NCBI RefSeq assembly: GCF_004300825.1
Contig: NZ_CP036250.1
Coordinates: 3,049,001 to 3,113,000, forward strand
DNA from: Egicoccus halophilus
GTDB lineage: Bacteria; Actinomycetota; Nitriliruptoria; Nitriliruptorales; Nitriliruptoraceae
Direction of reading: 5' to 3'
DNA: 64,000 nucleotides
Every line of letters starts with the position of its first letter. Positions within the stretch are counted from its first letter, which is position 1. The position numbers and the translations under genes were made by a program. A model generated the notes under the pieces. The model saw nothing but the letters and a program-made list of their open reading frames with translations. It made no database searches and was not told the origin of the DNA. Below are positions 42,261 to 53,484 of the stretch, one piece after another.

Positions 42261-43165
42261 TTATGCGGCCACCGTCGACGGTAGCGACTGGGTCTGCCGT
42301 TGGTGCTGTTCGTAGAGGGCTGGCGGGATCATCCCGATCGTGGAGTGCCGCCGTCGATGGTTGTAGCGATGGACCCAGACAAAGATCGCCCGGCGGGCGG
42401 CGGCTCGGGTCGGTAGGTGCAGCCGGTGGATGAGCTCAACCTTCAACGTCGCGAAGAAGCTCTCAGCAACCGCGTTATCGAGGCACGAGCCGGTCCGCCC
42501 GCACGACTGGGTGACACCCAGGTCGCGGCACGCGGTTCGAAACGTCTCGGAGGTGTACTCCGAGCCGCGGTCGTGATGAAAGATCGTGCCGTCCATCTTG
42601 CGTCGCCCACGGGCGGCGACCGCCATCTCGAGCGCATCGACGACCAGCGTCGCGTCGTGGCGGTCACCCATGGACCAGCCGATCAGCCGCCGGGATGCCA
42701 GTCGATCACGGTGGCCAGGTACAGCCATCCCTGACCGGTGCGGACGTAGGTGATGTCACCGGCCCAGACGGTGTCGAGCAGTTGCGGCTGGAACCTACGG
42801 CCGACCAGATCCTCGATCGCCGGCGCGGCCTCATCCGCTTTGGTCAACGACCGACGACGCCGGGGACGATGGCCCTGCAGCCGTTCCTGGCGCATCAGCC
42901 GGGCGGTGCGCTTGCGGTTGAGCACCCACCCCTTCTCGACGAGCTCCGCCGTCATGCGCGGCTCGCCGTAGGTCCCGTCCGAGGCGGCGTGCAGATCACG
43001 GATCTCGTTGATCAGCCGCGCTTCGTCCCACTCCGCCTCGGTCGGCCCCTCGCCGCGCTCGAGCCAGGCGTAGAACGCCGATCGCGACACACCGGCGGCG
43101 GCGCAGGCAGCGTTGACGTTGAACCCTTCGGCCTTCCGGGCGGCCACGCAGCGATAGCGCGTCAC
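42261..43165 (-). pseudogene. IS3-family transposase OrfB, broken by one-base frameshift
   Basis: The first half reads from a GTG overlapping the orfA stop through YLATVIDWHPGG and then stops. The other frame continues as LASRRLIGWSMGDRHDATLV to the natural C-terminus. Adding one C after the GAC codon near 42,700 restores YLATVIDLASRRLIGWSM, the usual family sequence. The DDE residues are all present across the break (WAGDITYV, HHDRGSEYTS, AVAESFFATLK). The loss looks recent; a sequencing error is the alternative. Confidence 0.85.
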
Positions 43166-43476
43166 TGCGGTGACTCCTTCACCCAGAAGGCCACGGTTCG
43201 TTTGAGCAGATCACGCTCCATCCGAAGCTTGGCGTTCTCCGCCTCGAGCTCTTTCAATCTGGCGCGCTCGTCAGGTGCGATGCCGCTGCCGGCGGCCTGT
43301 TCGTCCTGGTGGCGACGCACCCAGTTGCCCAGCGTGGAGTCGTAGATCCCCAGCTCCGCGGCGACCTCCGCGACCGGGCGGCCGGTCGTGAGCACCAGGT
43401 CGACCGCGTCGCGCTTGAACTCGTCGGAGAACTTGCGGCGCGGTCTTGGTTGTCGTCGTTCGTTGTCGTGTCCCAT
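43162..43476 (-). CDS. IS3-family OrfA (transposase DNA-binding subunit)
   Basis: A 104-aa protein with an N-terminal helix-turn-helix (FSDEFKRDAVDLVLTTGRPV ... AAELGIYDSTLGNWV) and a C-terminal leucine-zipper-like coil (LKELEAENAKLRMERDLLK). It would bind the element ends and pair with OrfB. The ATG at 43,476 lies inside the element close to the right-hand repeat. Confidence 0.9.
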   Translation of the reverse strand: MGHDNERRQPRPRRKFSDEFKRDAVDLVLTTGRPVAEVAAELGIYDSTLGNWVRRHQDEQAAGSGIAPDERARLKELEAENAKLRMERDLLKRTVAFWVKESPQ

Positions 43477-43523
43477 GCGGACATCCTGTCATCCAGGGTG
43501 TCCGGCTGCAGGGGGGAGGTCCA

Positions 43524-43662
43524 GGTTGACGGCCAGGACCCAGCCCTCGTTGGGCAGCGGGAGCAATACGACGACCAGGATGGCGAGCGCCACCATCACG
43601 CCCTCGTACACCCACTTCCAGCGCCCCGCCCCGAGCACCATCACGACCGGTTCGCGTCGCAC
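43524..43662 (-). pseudogene. Truncated 5' end of a second K+ channel gene
   Basis: From a GTG with AGGGGAAGGGG upstream, the frame gives about 46 residues nearly identical to the N-terminus of the intact channel at 6.4-7.1 kb (RREPVVMVLGAGRWKW, NEGWVLAVNL). Homology ends exactly at the IS3-family boundary. The pore, filter and C-terminus are missing from both sides of the element. Confidence 0.85.
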
Positions 43663-43685
43663 CACATCCCCTTCCCCTGAAACGC

Positions 43686-43715
43686 CGTCGGCCCCGGGCG
43701 AACCCGGGGCCGACG
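43686..43715 (-). terminator. Perfect 13-bp hairpin downstream of nrdJ
   Basis: CGTCGGCCCCGGG pairs with CCCGGGGCCGACG across a CGAA tetraloop, 33 bp after the nrdJ stop on the minus strand. The sequence itself is symmetric, so it may also stop transcripts from the truncated K+ channel side. Confidence 0.8.
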
Positions 43716-43748
43716 AACCTCACACGCTCACACGCTGCCTTGGATCAG

Positions 43749-46562
<2,814 letters not shown>

Positions 46563-46755
46563 TCGGGCGCGCTCCTGTGCTCGTGCTGCTGTCGCAGTGT
46601 CGGTCCCGAGGCTCCCCCGGGGGTGCGACGTGTCGTCGCCGGCCGGTCGTCGAGCGTGTCTTCGAGGTGGAACTACACGCGTGTGACCAGGGCCTCACTG
46701 TCGCCGTTCGTCGGACCCTACGCAAGCAGGGACTCGAGGCGTTGGACACCGCGAC

Positions 46756-46804
46756 ACACAACCGCTAGTGGCTCTAGGGGGAACGCGACCACAACATGTG
46801 GTGT
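46756..46804 (-). promoter_or_regulatory. Pair of NrdR-box-like sites upstream of nrdJ
   Basis: ACACAACCGCTAGTGG (46,756-46,771) and CCACAACATGTGGTGT (46,789-46,804) resemble the NrdR consensus acaCwATATaTwGtgt at the conserved outer positions and are 33 bp apart start to start, about three helical turns, the usual tandem spacing. NrdR encoded at 57.6 kb would repress nrdJ from here when dATP is plentiful. Confidence 0.7.
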
Positions 46805-46858
46805 TCCCACAGGTGATGCCCCGGTCCGTCCCGAGGTTTCACACAGACCGGCGCCGGG

Positions 46859-46867
46859 TTGTCCACA
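46859..46867 (+). promoter_or_regulatory. Single DnaA-box-like site
   Basis: TTGTCCACA is the high-GC actinobacterial form of the DnaA box. Only one copy occurs in this 465-bp gap (46,563-47,027), so it is not an origin. DnaA input into nucleotide supply is possible. Nothing else but the NrdR boxes is recognised in the gap. Confidence 0.4.
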
Positions 46868-47027
46868 CCCCCGTCCACCGCTTGCCGTACTTGCACAGCG
46901 CGCAGGTCGCGCGCCGGCGCGGCGCCTCCGGACGAGGCCCTGGCCGTTCGACCGGGCAGCCTCCGCGGGAGCCTGAGCGCGCGTCCCGCGGTCCGGCGGG
47001 CGGACGACGCCGAGCCGGCCGGGACGC

Positions 47028-48413
47028 TCAGGTGTCCAGGCGCCGCCAGGTGACCAGCAGCGCGTCGCCGATGCGGGCGGCCGCCATGGTGTAGCGGTGG
47101 TGCACACGACGGCCGTCGAGTTCCTCCTCACCGAGGTACTCGTCGACCACCGCGGGCTCCCCGGTCGCCAACACCTCGAGGAAGGTCGGGAAGAGCCGGC
47201 GGCTGGCCGTGCGGGGATAGAGCTCGAGCACGGTGCTGCGCACCAGCTCACCCGGCTCGTCGCGACCGACGGCCTCCAGCGCCGCCCGGTTGACGAAGTC
47301 GATCCGGAAGTCGCTGACCCGTCCGTCGTCGTCGCGCAGCGGCTGGAGCACGAACGCGGGCACGAGCACCGCGTCGAGTGCGACGCGGAACCAGTCGCGG
47401 GCGCCCACGCCGGCGTCCGGGGGCGGCAGCCCGACCTCGGTGGTGCGCAGCAGGCGAAGCAGCGGACCGACGAGCTGCTCGCCGAGCTCGGACAGCCGGG
47501 CCTCGTCGGCAGCGGCGAACGTGCGGCGCTGCCGCCACGACAGCGCGTACACGCCGACCGCCTGGTCGCGCACCCGCAGCGGCACGCACGCCTGGGCCTC
47601 GAAGTCGGCCAGGATCCGGCCGGTGAGCGGAAACCGGCGGACGCAGGTGTCGAGGTCCTCCAGCAGCACCGGTCGTCCGGCGCGGACGGCGGTCATCAGC
47701 GGCACGTCCACCTCGGGCGGCATGCGCAACCACGACGACATCAACTGCCGGTCGTAGCCGACGTTGCCCACGATCCGGACCGCGCCGTCGGGTTCCACCG
47801 CGCACAGCAGCGCCGCATCCGGTGCGAGGTCCGCGGCCGTCTCGGTGGCCAGGATGCCCACCAGCTCGTCGAGATCGCGGGCGGCGTCGAGCGCGGCGGC
47901 GCCCAGCCGCCGGTCCGCCTGGCGCAGCCCGTCGGCTGCCGTGGCGACGGCGAACAGCGCGTCGAGGTCGCGGTCGTCGGCCGGGGCGACCGGTTCGCGG
48001 GCCGTGATGGTCGCCGTGACCACCGCAGCCGCCACGCGCGCCAGCTTCTGGTTGGTGCGCTGCGAGTGCTCGAGCAGCTTGCGGAACGCCGCGTCGGGGT
48101 CGCCGCCGGTGCGGGCCATCAGCACGCCCTTGGCCTGCTCGATCACGCCCCGGTGACGCAGCGAGCGGCGCAGTCCCTCGTTGTCCTCGCGCAGCCGGGT
48201 GACGGCCGCCTCCAGCGCCTCGCGACCCGCGACGTCCGCGCCGCGACCGACGTCGGGGACCTCGCCACCGGCCGCGCCTGCGGCGCGGTCCGGCCCGGAT
48301 GCGTCCGCGCGGCCGGCGGGCGCGTCGCCGTCCGGCCGTCCGAGCGCGGTCACGTCGCCGACTCCGTCAATCGACTCGACCTCGACCTCGTCCGATGACG
48401 CACGGCGCGCCAT
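47028..48413 (-). CDS. ANTAR-GAF-PAS regulator (N-terminal ANTAR)
   Basis: A 461-aa signalling protein. After a disordered N-terminus (1-60) comes an ANTAR-type coiled coil and three-helix bundle (about 62-135; RGVIEQAKGVLMARTGGDPD), which in other proteins binds paired RNA hairpins to block termination. A GAF domain (about 165-310; VPLRVRDQAVGVYALSW) and a PAS-like domain (about 325-455; DFVNRAALEAVGRDEPGEL) follow. Having ANTAR first is unusual; it is normally C-terminal. The ATG at 48,413 is chosen because the reading frame upstream lacks a ribosome site. The signal sensed is unknown. Confidence 0.78.
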   Translation of the reverse strand: MARRASSDEVEVESIDGVGDVTALGRPDGDAPAGRADASGPDRAAGAAGGEVPDVGRGADVAGREALEAAVTRLREDNEGLRRSLRHRGVIEQAKGVLMARTGGDPDAAFRKLLEHSQRTNQKLARVAAAVVTATITAREPVAPADDRDLDALFAVATAADGLRQADRRLGAAALDAARDLDELVGILATETAADLAPDAALLCAVEPDGAVRIVGNVGYDRQLMSSWLRMPPEVDVPLMTAVRAGRPVLLEDLDTCVRRFPLTGRILADFEAQACVPLRVRDQAVGVYALSWRQRRTFAAADEARLSELGEQLVGPLLRLLRTTEVGLPPPDAGVGARDWFRVALDAVLVPAFVLQPLRDDDGRVSDFRIDFVNRAALEAVGRDEPGELVRSTVLELYPRTASRRLFPTFLEVLATGEPAVVDEYLGEEELDGRRVHHRYTMAAARIGDALLVTWRRLDT

Positions 48414-48446
48414 CGACCCGCTGGCGATCCTAGGCGTGACGTTGCC

Positions 48447-48468
48447 GTGCTGGTCAATCGACCAGCAC
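48447..48468. promoter_or_regulatory. Perfect 9-bp inverted repeat between divergent genes
   Basis: GTGCTGGTC and GACCAGCAC flank an AATC spacer, 34 bp upstream of the ANTAR regulator start and 85 bp upstream of the permease start. It could be an operator or, in RNA, a hairpin. It is a single stem with a 4-base loop, so it is not a standard ANTAR target. Confidence 0.5.
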
Positions 48469-48552
48469 GCCCGCGTCCGAAGGACCGCAGCGGTGTGGCC
48501 CTGCCGGCCGTTTAGGATCCGCGCGCCCGACACCAGCCTCCCGGGGGACGCC

Positions 48553-49950
48553 ATGCAGGACGACGACGGCTCCGGCGCTCCCCCGCCGCCGGGGCGCGAA
48601 CCGTCGGGGAGCACCCCTGCGGACCGCGCGCCGCAGACCGCGGACGACGCCGCAGCGACCGCGCCCGCCGGCGCCCCGGCCCCCGACGAGCCGGCCACCG
48701 GCGCCCCGACCGCGGGCCCCCCGACCGCGGACGAGCCGGCCACCGGCACGCCGACGGCGGGTGAGCCGCCCGCCGGCGCCCCGGCGACGACCCCACGGGC
48801 CGGCTCCCGCAGGGCTCCCGCCCCGCCGGTCTACGAGCGGGTGCCCTCGTGGCTGGTGACCGGCTCGGCGTGGGGCTGGCGGCTGCTGGTGCTGCTGGTG
48901 GGCGCCGTGGCGGCGCTGTACGTGCTGACCACGCTGTCGTTGGTGACGCTGCCGATCGTCATCGCGCTGATCCTGGCGACTTTGTGCGTCCCGCCGGCCC
49001 GGGCGCTCGAGCGCTTCGGGCTGCCGCCCGCCGCTGCGGCGCTGATGGTGGTCGGCGGAGGGTTCGTCGCCCTCGGGGGGCTCGTCGCCGCGCTCACCCC
49101 GGCGTTCGTCACCCAGGTCCAGGACCTCGAGCCCACGGTGCTCGAGGCGGTCGACACCCTGTTCGACCTGCTCGAGGACAGCCCACTGGGCTGGGACCGC
49201 GAAGAGGTGTTCGGGTTCGTCGACCAGGGCGTGGAGGCGCTGCAGCAACGCGGCGGCGAGGTCGCCGGCCAGGTCATCAGCGGCGCCGCGCTGGTGGTGC
49301 AGGGCGTGGCGGCGTTCGCGCTCGCGGTCGTGCTGCTGTTCTTCTTCGTCAAGGACGGCGAACAGATCGTCGGCTGGTTCATCGCCCGCTCCCCCGACGC
49401 CCACCGCGACACCATCCGGGCGGTCGGCCGTCGCGCCTGGGCGGCGCTGGCCGGGTTCGTGCGCGGCACCGCGGCGGTCGCGCTGATCGACGCGATCGGC
49501 ATCGGTGTCGGCCTCGCGGTCCTGCAGATCCCGCTGGTACTGCCGATCGCGGCCCTGGTGTTCCTCGGCGGCTTCATCCCCGTGATCGGCGCGTTCGTGA
49601 CGGGGATGCTGGCGGTGCTGGTCGCGCTCGCCGCCGGTGGTGTGCAGCAGGCCCTGATCGTGTTGGCCATCGTCGTCGCCGTGCAGCAGCTCGAATCCAA
49701 CGTGCTGCAACCGGTGATCATGCGCCGGGCGGTGTCGCTGCACCCGGTGGTGATCCTGGCCGCCCTGACCGCCGGTGCGGCACTGGTCGGCGTGGTCGGC
49801 GCGTTCCTTGCCGTGCCGATCGCCGCGGTCGTGTCCGCCGTCGGCAACGAACTGCGCCTGCGGGCCGAGCGGGACGCGGTCAGCGAGCCGGGAGCCCCCC
49901 AGGCGCCGATCGGCCCGCCGGAGGAGCCGGTGCCCACCGACGAGCTGTGA
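48553..49950 (+). CDS. AI-2E family (PerM-like) membrane protein
   Basis: A 465-aa protein. The first 95 residues are a Pro/Ala/Thr-rich cytosolic stretch with repeated DEPATG-type units. The AI-2E/PerM core follows, with about eight membrane helices arranged as usual: two pairs at the ends and the conserved LDLFDLLEDSPLGW-like amphipathic middle. The C-terminal QQLESNVLQPVIMRRAVSLH is the family signature. Members are linked to autoinducer-2 export or Na+/H+ antiport; the substrate here is not known. The ATG is at the first plausible site; the long low-complexity N-terminus makes the start uncertain. Confidence 0.85.
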   Translation: MQDDDGSGAPPPPGREPSGSTPADRAPQTADDAAATAPAGAPAPDEPATGAPTAGPPTADEPATGTPTAGEPPAGAPATTPRAGSRRAPAPPVYERVPSWLVTGSAWGWRLLVLLVGAVAALYVLTTLSLVTLPIVIALILATLCVPPARALERFGLPPAAAALMVVGGGFVALGGLVAALTPAFVTQVQDLEPTVLEAVDTLFDLLEDSPLGWDREEVFGFVDQGVEALQQRGGEVAGQVISGAALVVQGVAAFALAVVLLFFFVKDGEQIVGWFIARSPDAHRDTIRAVGRRAWAALAGFVRGTAAVALIDAIGIGVGLAVLQIPLVLPIAALVFLGGFIPVIGAFVTGMLAVLVALAAGGVQQALIVLAIVVAVQQLESNVLQPVIMRRAVSLHPVVILAALTAGAALVGVVGAFLAVPIAAVVSAVGNELRLRAERDAVSEPGAPQAPIGPPEEPVPTDEL

Positions 49951-50616
49951 TCAGCCCGGCGCCCCTCCGCGGCCGTGCCGAACCGGCCGCGCGCGAGCGA
50001 TCGCCGCTCGCCGGAGCACCCCGGGCGCGCTGAGTTCGGCGTCCCCGCCGACGCACCCGGTGCACGGTCGGTTGCGCCCTTCCGGCAGGCGCGCACGCAG
50101 CGCACACACGCATCGACCCGAATCCGGCCTCGATCGGGCGCGCGAGAAAGCGGTCGACAGGGCTGCGCGCCCTGCCAACCTCGCCGCCGGTGCGGGAGCC
50201 GAGCGGCGGGGCCGAGAGGGAACGAGAGGCAACGGCGCGTTCAGTCGTCTCGGCGACGGATCGCATGTTGCCAACCGGCACGCGAGGACTAGTTCGTCCG
50301 TCGTTCAGCGCCCCTCGGGCCGTCCGGCGTGGCTTGTGAACGTCGGCACGAGCGTCGGGGTTCCCGGCGGGCGCGGTTCGCATTCGGTGCGCTCGGCACT
50401 TGGGAGCCGGCTTCACTCCCCGACCGGTACCGGGGGACGGGCACTGTCCGTCCCCCGTTTCGCTGCCTGACCGGGTCCGAATGGCCAGCCCAGCGACCGC
50501 GAGCGACACCTCCGCCCGCATCACCGACAGCGAGTCCGAGCACCGCACGGACCTCTGAGGTGGGACGTCGGCCTCCACGGCGACGTCGCCCCTAGCCCCC
50601 GATCAAGGAACGCTTC
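49951..50616 (+). other. 666-bp gap with structured leader but no gene
   Basis: No coding sequence is supported. A 10-bp hairpin (CGGGGGACGG / CCGTCCCCCG, loop GCACTGT) followed by TTT lies near 50,433-50,461, about 155 bp before the next start, and looks like a terminator or attenuator. I looked for a c-di-AMP riboswitch, often found before actinobacterial wall hydrolases, and did not recognise its conserved core. Confidence 0.5.
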
Positions 50617-51792
50617 TTGCGACGCTTGTCCTCCCTTCGTCAGCGGCTCGTCGTCGTCGGACTGATGACCGGCCTGCTGGCAACCCTCACCGGCCCTGCC
50701 TTCGCCTCCTCGTCCTCCATCGAGGTGCGCGACTTCGGCTCGCAGATCGACGCCTACGCCCGCTACGAGGGCCAGAGCCGCTGCGCATCCGCCGAGCAGC
50801 CCGGTGTCCGAGACTTCCGCGCCCTGCTCCAGCGCAACTACGGCGCCAACGCCGGCGGCATCCTGCGCAGCTGTTCGCAGGGCGGCAAGAGCGAGCACAA
50901 GGAAGGCCGCGCCTACGACTGGATGCTCAACGCGCACAACGCGAGCGACCGTCGCAAGGCCGACGAGGTGATCGGCTGGCTGCTCGCCACCGACGAGCAC
51001 GGCAACCGCCACGCCATGGCCCGTCGTTTCGGCATCATGTACATCATCTGGAACCGCCAGGTCTGGAACGCCTACCGCCCCAACGACGGCTGGCGCCCCT
51101 ACACCGGCGCGTCGCCGCACACCGACCACGTCCACTTCTCGTTCACGTGGGACGGCGCGCAGCGCAAGACCTCCTACTGGACCGCTCCCGACGCCGCGGT
51201 GGTCCGCCCCGCCGTCGCACCCGGTCCCTTCCGCGACGTGAGCTCCCAGCACAGCTTCGTCGACGAGATCACCTGGGCCTCGGAGGCCGGCATCACCACC
51301 GGGTTCCAGGACGGCAGCTTCCGTCCCGGCCAGGACGTGACCCGCGCGCAGATGGTCACCTTCCTGTGGCGCACGATGGACTCGCCGCGGGTCACCACCG
51401 CCCACGGCTTCCGTGACGTCCCCTCGGACGCCCACTACGAGGCCGCCCTGCGCTGGGCCGCCGCGGAGGGCGTCATCGGTGGCACCGCTCCGGGCCTCTT
51501 CGACCCCACCGGCACCCTGTCGCGGGCCCAGATGGCACGGATGATGCACCGCCTGGTCGGCGAGCCGCTCGGCGCCCCGATGCACCCGTTCATCGACGTC
51601 AAGAGCCGCGACGACGTGCCGGTGTCGTTCCTGCACCGTCGCAACATCACCGGCGGCATCGACGGGACCCGCTTCGCCCCGCACCACACGGTGACCCGGC
51701 AGCAGGCGGCGACGTTCCTCTACCGCCTCGCCAGCAACCAGTACGCCTGGACCGTCGCGGACCGCACCCCCTCGACCGTCCGCTTCAGCTGA
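50617..51792 (+). CDS. Secreted M15-like peptidase domain with three SLH repeats
   Basis: A 391-aa exported wall protein. A signal peptide ends at AFA-S (about residue 30). The next 170 residues hold an M15/VanY-like metallopeptidase pattern (His94 and Asp101 in SEHKEGRAYDWML, then HTDHVHF with His168/171/173). Three S-layer homology repeats follow (about 205-250, 265-315 and 328-375; FRDV...SFRPGQDVTRAQM, FRDV...FDPTGTLSRAQM, FIDV...FAPHHTVTRQQA). The repeats should attach it to the cell surface, where it could trim peptidoglycan. The TTG start has AAGGA seven bases before. Confidence 0.8.
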   Translation: MRRLSSLRQRLVVVGLMTGLLATLTGPAFASSSSIEVRDFGSQIDAYARYEGQSRCASAEQPGVRDFRALLQRNYGANAGGILRSCSQGGKSEHKEGRAYDWMLNAHNASDRRKADEVIGWLLATDEHGNRHAMARRFGIMYIIWNRQVWNAYRPNDGWRPYTGASPHTDHVHFSFTWDGAQRKTSYWTAPDAAVVRPAVAPGPFRDVSSQHSFVDEITWASEAGITTGFQDGSFRPGQDVTRAQMVTFLWRTMDSPRVTTAHGFRDVPSDAHYEAALRWAAAEGVIGGTAPGLFDPTGTLSRAQMARMMHRLVGEPLGAPMHPFIDVKSRDDVPVSFLHRRNITGGIDGTRFAPHHTVTRQQAATFLYRLASNQYAWTVADRTPSTVRFS

Positions 51793-51909
51793 CCGTCCCC
51801 TTCGGCTGACCGTCGCGTCGGCCGACCGTCCCCAGCGCCCGTGCACCGGCGCGAGGGACGGGTGACCGGAGAACCACCGCGCCCGGCTGGGCCGCCACCT
51901 CCCGCATCG

Positions 51910-53348
51910 TCAGGAGGTCGGCACGCCCCAGCCGGGCGCGTGCCGTGTCCAGGGTCGCTGCCGCTCGAGTTGCGCGGCGACGGCCAACACCAGGTCCTCG
52001 CGTCCCTGTGCGGCGACGACCTGCACCGACAGCGGCCGGCCCCGGTGCGTGCCCAACGGCACCGCGGCGACCGGCACGTCGGCGAGGTTGAACGCCGAGG
52101 TCAGCGGATAGGCCCACAGGTTCGCGGCCGCGTTCGCCAGCCAGCTGCGCGTGTGCCAGGCGTGCGCCCCGGGAGGGTCGTGCGCCAGGGTCGGCAGGAC
52201 CAGCACGTCATACCGCGCGAACAGCCCGTCGAGCCGCTGCTGCCAGTCGCGGGCCTGCTCGTCACGGACCGGCAACCGCCGCGCCATCGCCCGGCCGAGA
52301 GCGACGTGGCGGGCCGTCCGCGGCTGCAGGCGGGCCTCGTCGATGCCGAGCAGCTCGACGTCCTGGGCGGCGCCCTGGGTCCAGCGCGCGAGCACGGCCG
52401 GCAGGACCGCCGGGTGGTGGGGCGGCTCGGCATGGTTGACCGCGTGCCCGGCCACGCGCAGCAACCGGCCGGCCTCCTGGCCGCGTCGATCCAGTGGCGG
52501 GCGAGGTGCGCGCCGGCGACCGGCGGCCGCCAGGCGACGGCGACCTCGAGCGGCGACGACGGTGGCGCCACCCGTCGCAGGTGCGGCGTGCCCGCCAGCA
52601 CGTCGAGCAGCAGGGCCGCGTCGGCGACGGTGGTCGCGATCGGCCCGTACCGGCTCATGCCGAACCACTGCGGGCGGCCGTCGACGATCGCCGGCGCGAG
52701 CGACGCCCCGGGCTTGACCCCGACCACGCCGCACACGGCCGAGGGGATACGGATCGAGCCCAGCCCGTCGGAGCCGAGCGCGATCGGGACCACGCCGGCG
52801 GACACCGCCGCCGCCGAGCCGCCCGAGGACCCGCCGGCGGTGCGCGAGGGGTCCCACGGGCTGACGCTGGTGCCGGTGGCGTCGTCGGAGGTGCCCCAGA
52901 CCGCCAGCTCCGGCGCGCGGGTCTTGCCGATCGGGATCGCGCCGGCCGCCCGCAGCCGCGCGACGACCGGTTCGTCGTCCTCGACCGGGTCGGTCGAGGC
53001 ACCCAGCGAACCGTGTCCGGTGGCCTCGCCGGCGAGGTCGGCGACGTCCTTGACCGCCACCGGCACCCCGGCCAGCGGCAGCTGCGCCCGGTCGGCGCGG
53101 GCGTCGACGGCCGCGGCCTCCTCGAGCGCGGCCCGCCGGCGCACCGACACGAACGCGCCCAGGCGGTGCTCCACGCCGGCGAGGTGGTCGAGGTGGGCCT
53201 CGACCACCTCGACCGCCCGGACCCGCCCCTCGGCGACCGCGGCGGCGATCTCGATCGCGCTCGCCCCGACCCAGCCCGTCGCGGTCCCCGGGCGCGCCGG
53301 GCGCGCCCCGGGCGTCGTGGACGTCGTGCGTGTCGTGCCGTCGCTCAT
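51910..53348 (-). pseudogene. Amidase-signature enzyme, frameshifted
   Basis: The first part reads from an ATG at 53,348 with the amidase Lys (VAVKDV), cis-Ser/Ser-rich loop GGSSGGSAAAVSAG and SDGLGSIRIPSAVCG, then goes out of frame near 52,480 (ARHWIDAARRPAG). The other frame continues with EAGRLLRVAGHAVNHAEP to a normal C-terminus (LPTLAHDPPGAHAW ... QVVAAQGREDLVLAVA). One missing base between ATCGACGCGGCC and GAGGCC explains it. All catalytic residues lie before the break. The substrate is unknown. Confidence 0.8.
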
Positions 53349-53484
53349 CGGTTCGATTCGTCCCTCGTCGTGACCTTCGCCGATCACCCTAAGCCCCCTG
53401 CCACCGACCGGCACCGCGTGGTACCTGTACGAGTTGCACCGTCGGCGCACCTCGGTGCGTGCCAATCCGACGAAGGGGGCGACG

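Larger units (their letters stand above)
42231..43523 (-). mobile_element. IS3-family insertion sequence with frameshifted orfB
   Basis: Ends are 27-bp imperfect inverted repeats (22 of 27 identical; outer TGGAC, inner GCCGGACACC) at 42,231-42,257 and 43,497-43,523. orfA is intact and orfB carries a one-base deletion. The flanks (ACTCCAC on the left, GGTTGAC on the right) show no target duplication, and the right flank is the broken end of a K+ channel gene, so a deletion or recombination followed insertion. Confidence 0.85.

Noticed and set aside
46859-46867. Replication origin
   Set aside because: Only a single DnaA-box-like site is present, without dnaA, dnaN or AT-rich unwinding DNA.
46563-47027. 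Cobalamin riboswitch upstream of the B12-dependent reductase gene
   Set aside because: B12 control of nrdJ would be plausible, but I could not find the conserved B12-box core or a matching multi-stem layout. Only NrdR-type boxes and one DnaA box are supported.
49951-50616. c-di-AMP (ydaO) riboswitch before the wall peptidase gene
   Set aside because: Context fits and there are hairpins, but the conserved ydaO core sequences were not recognised.
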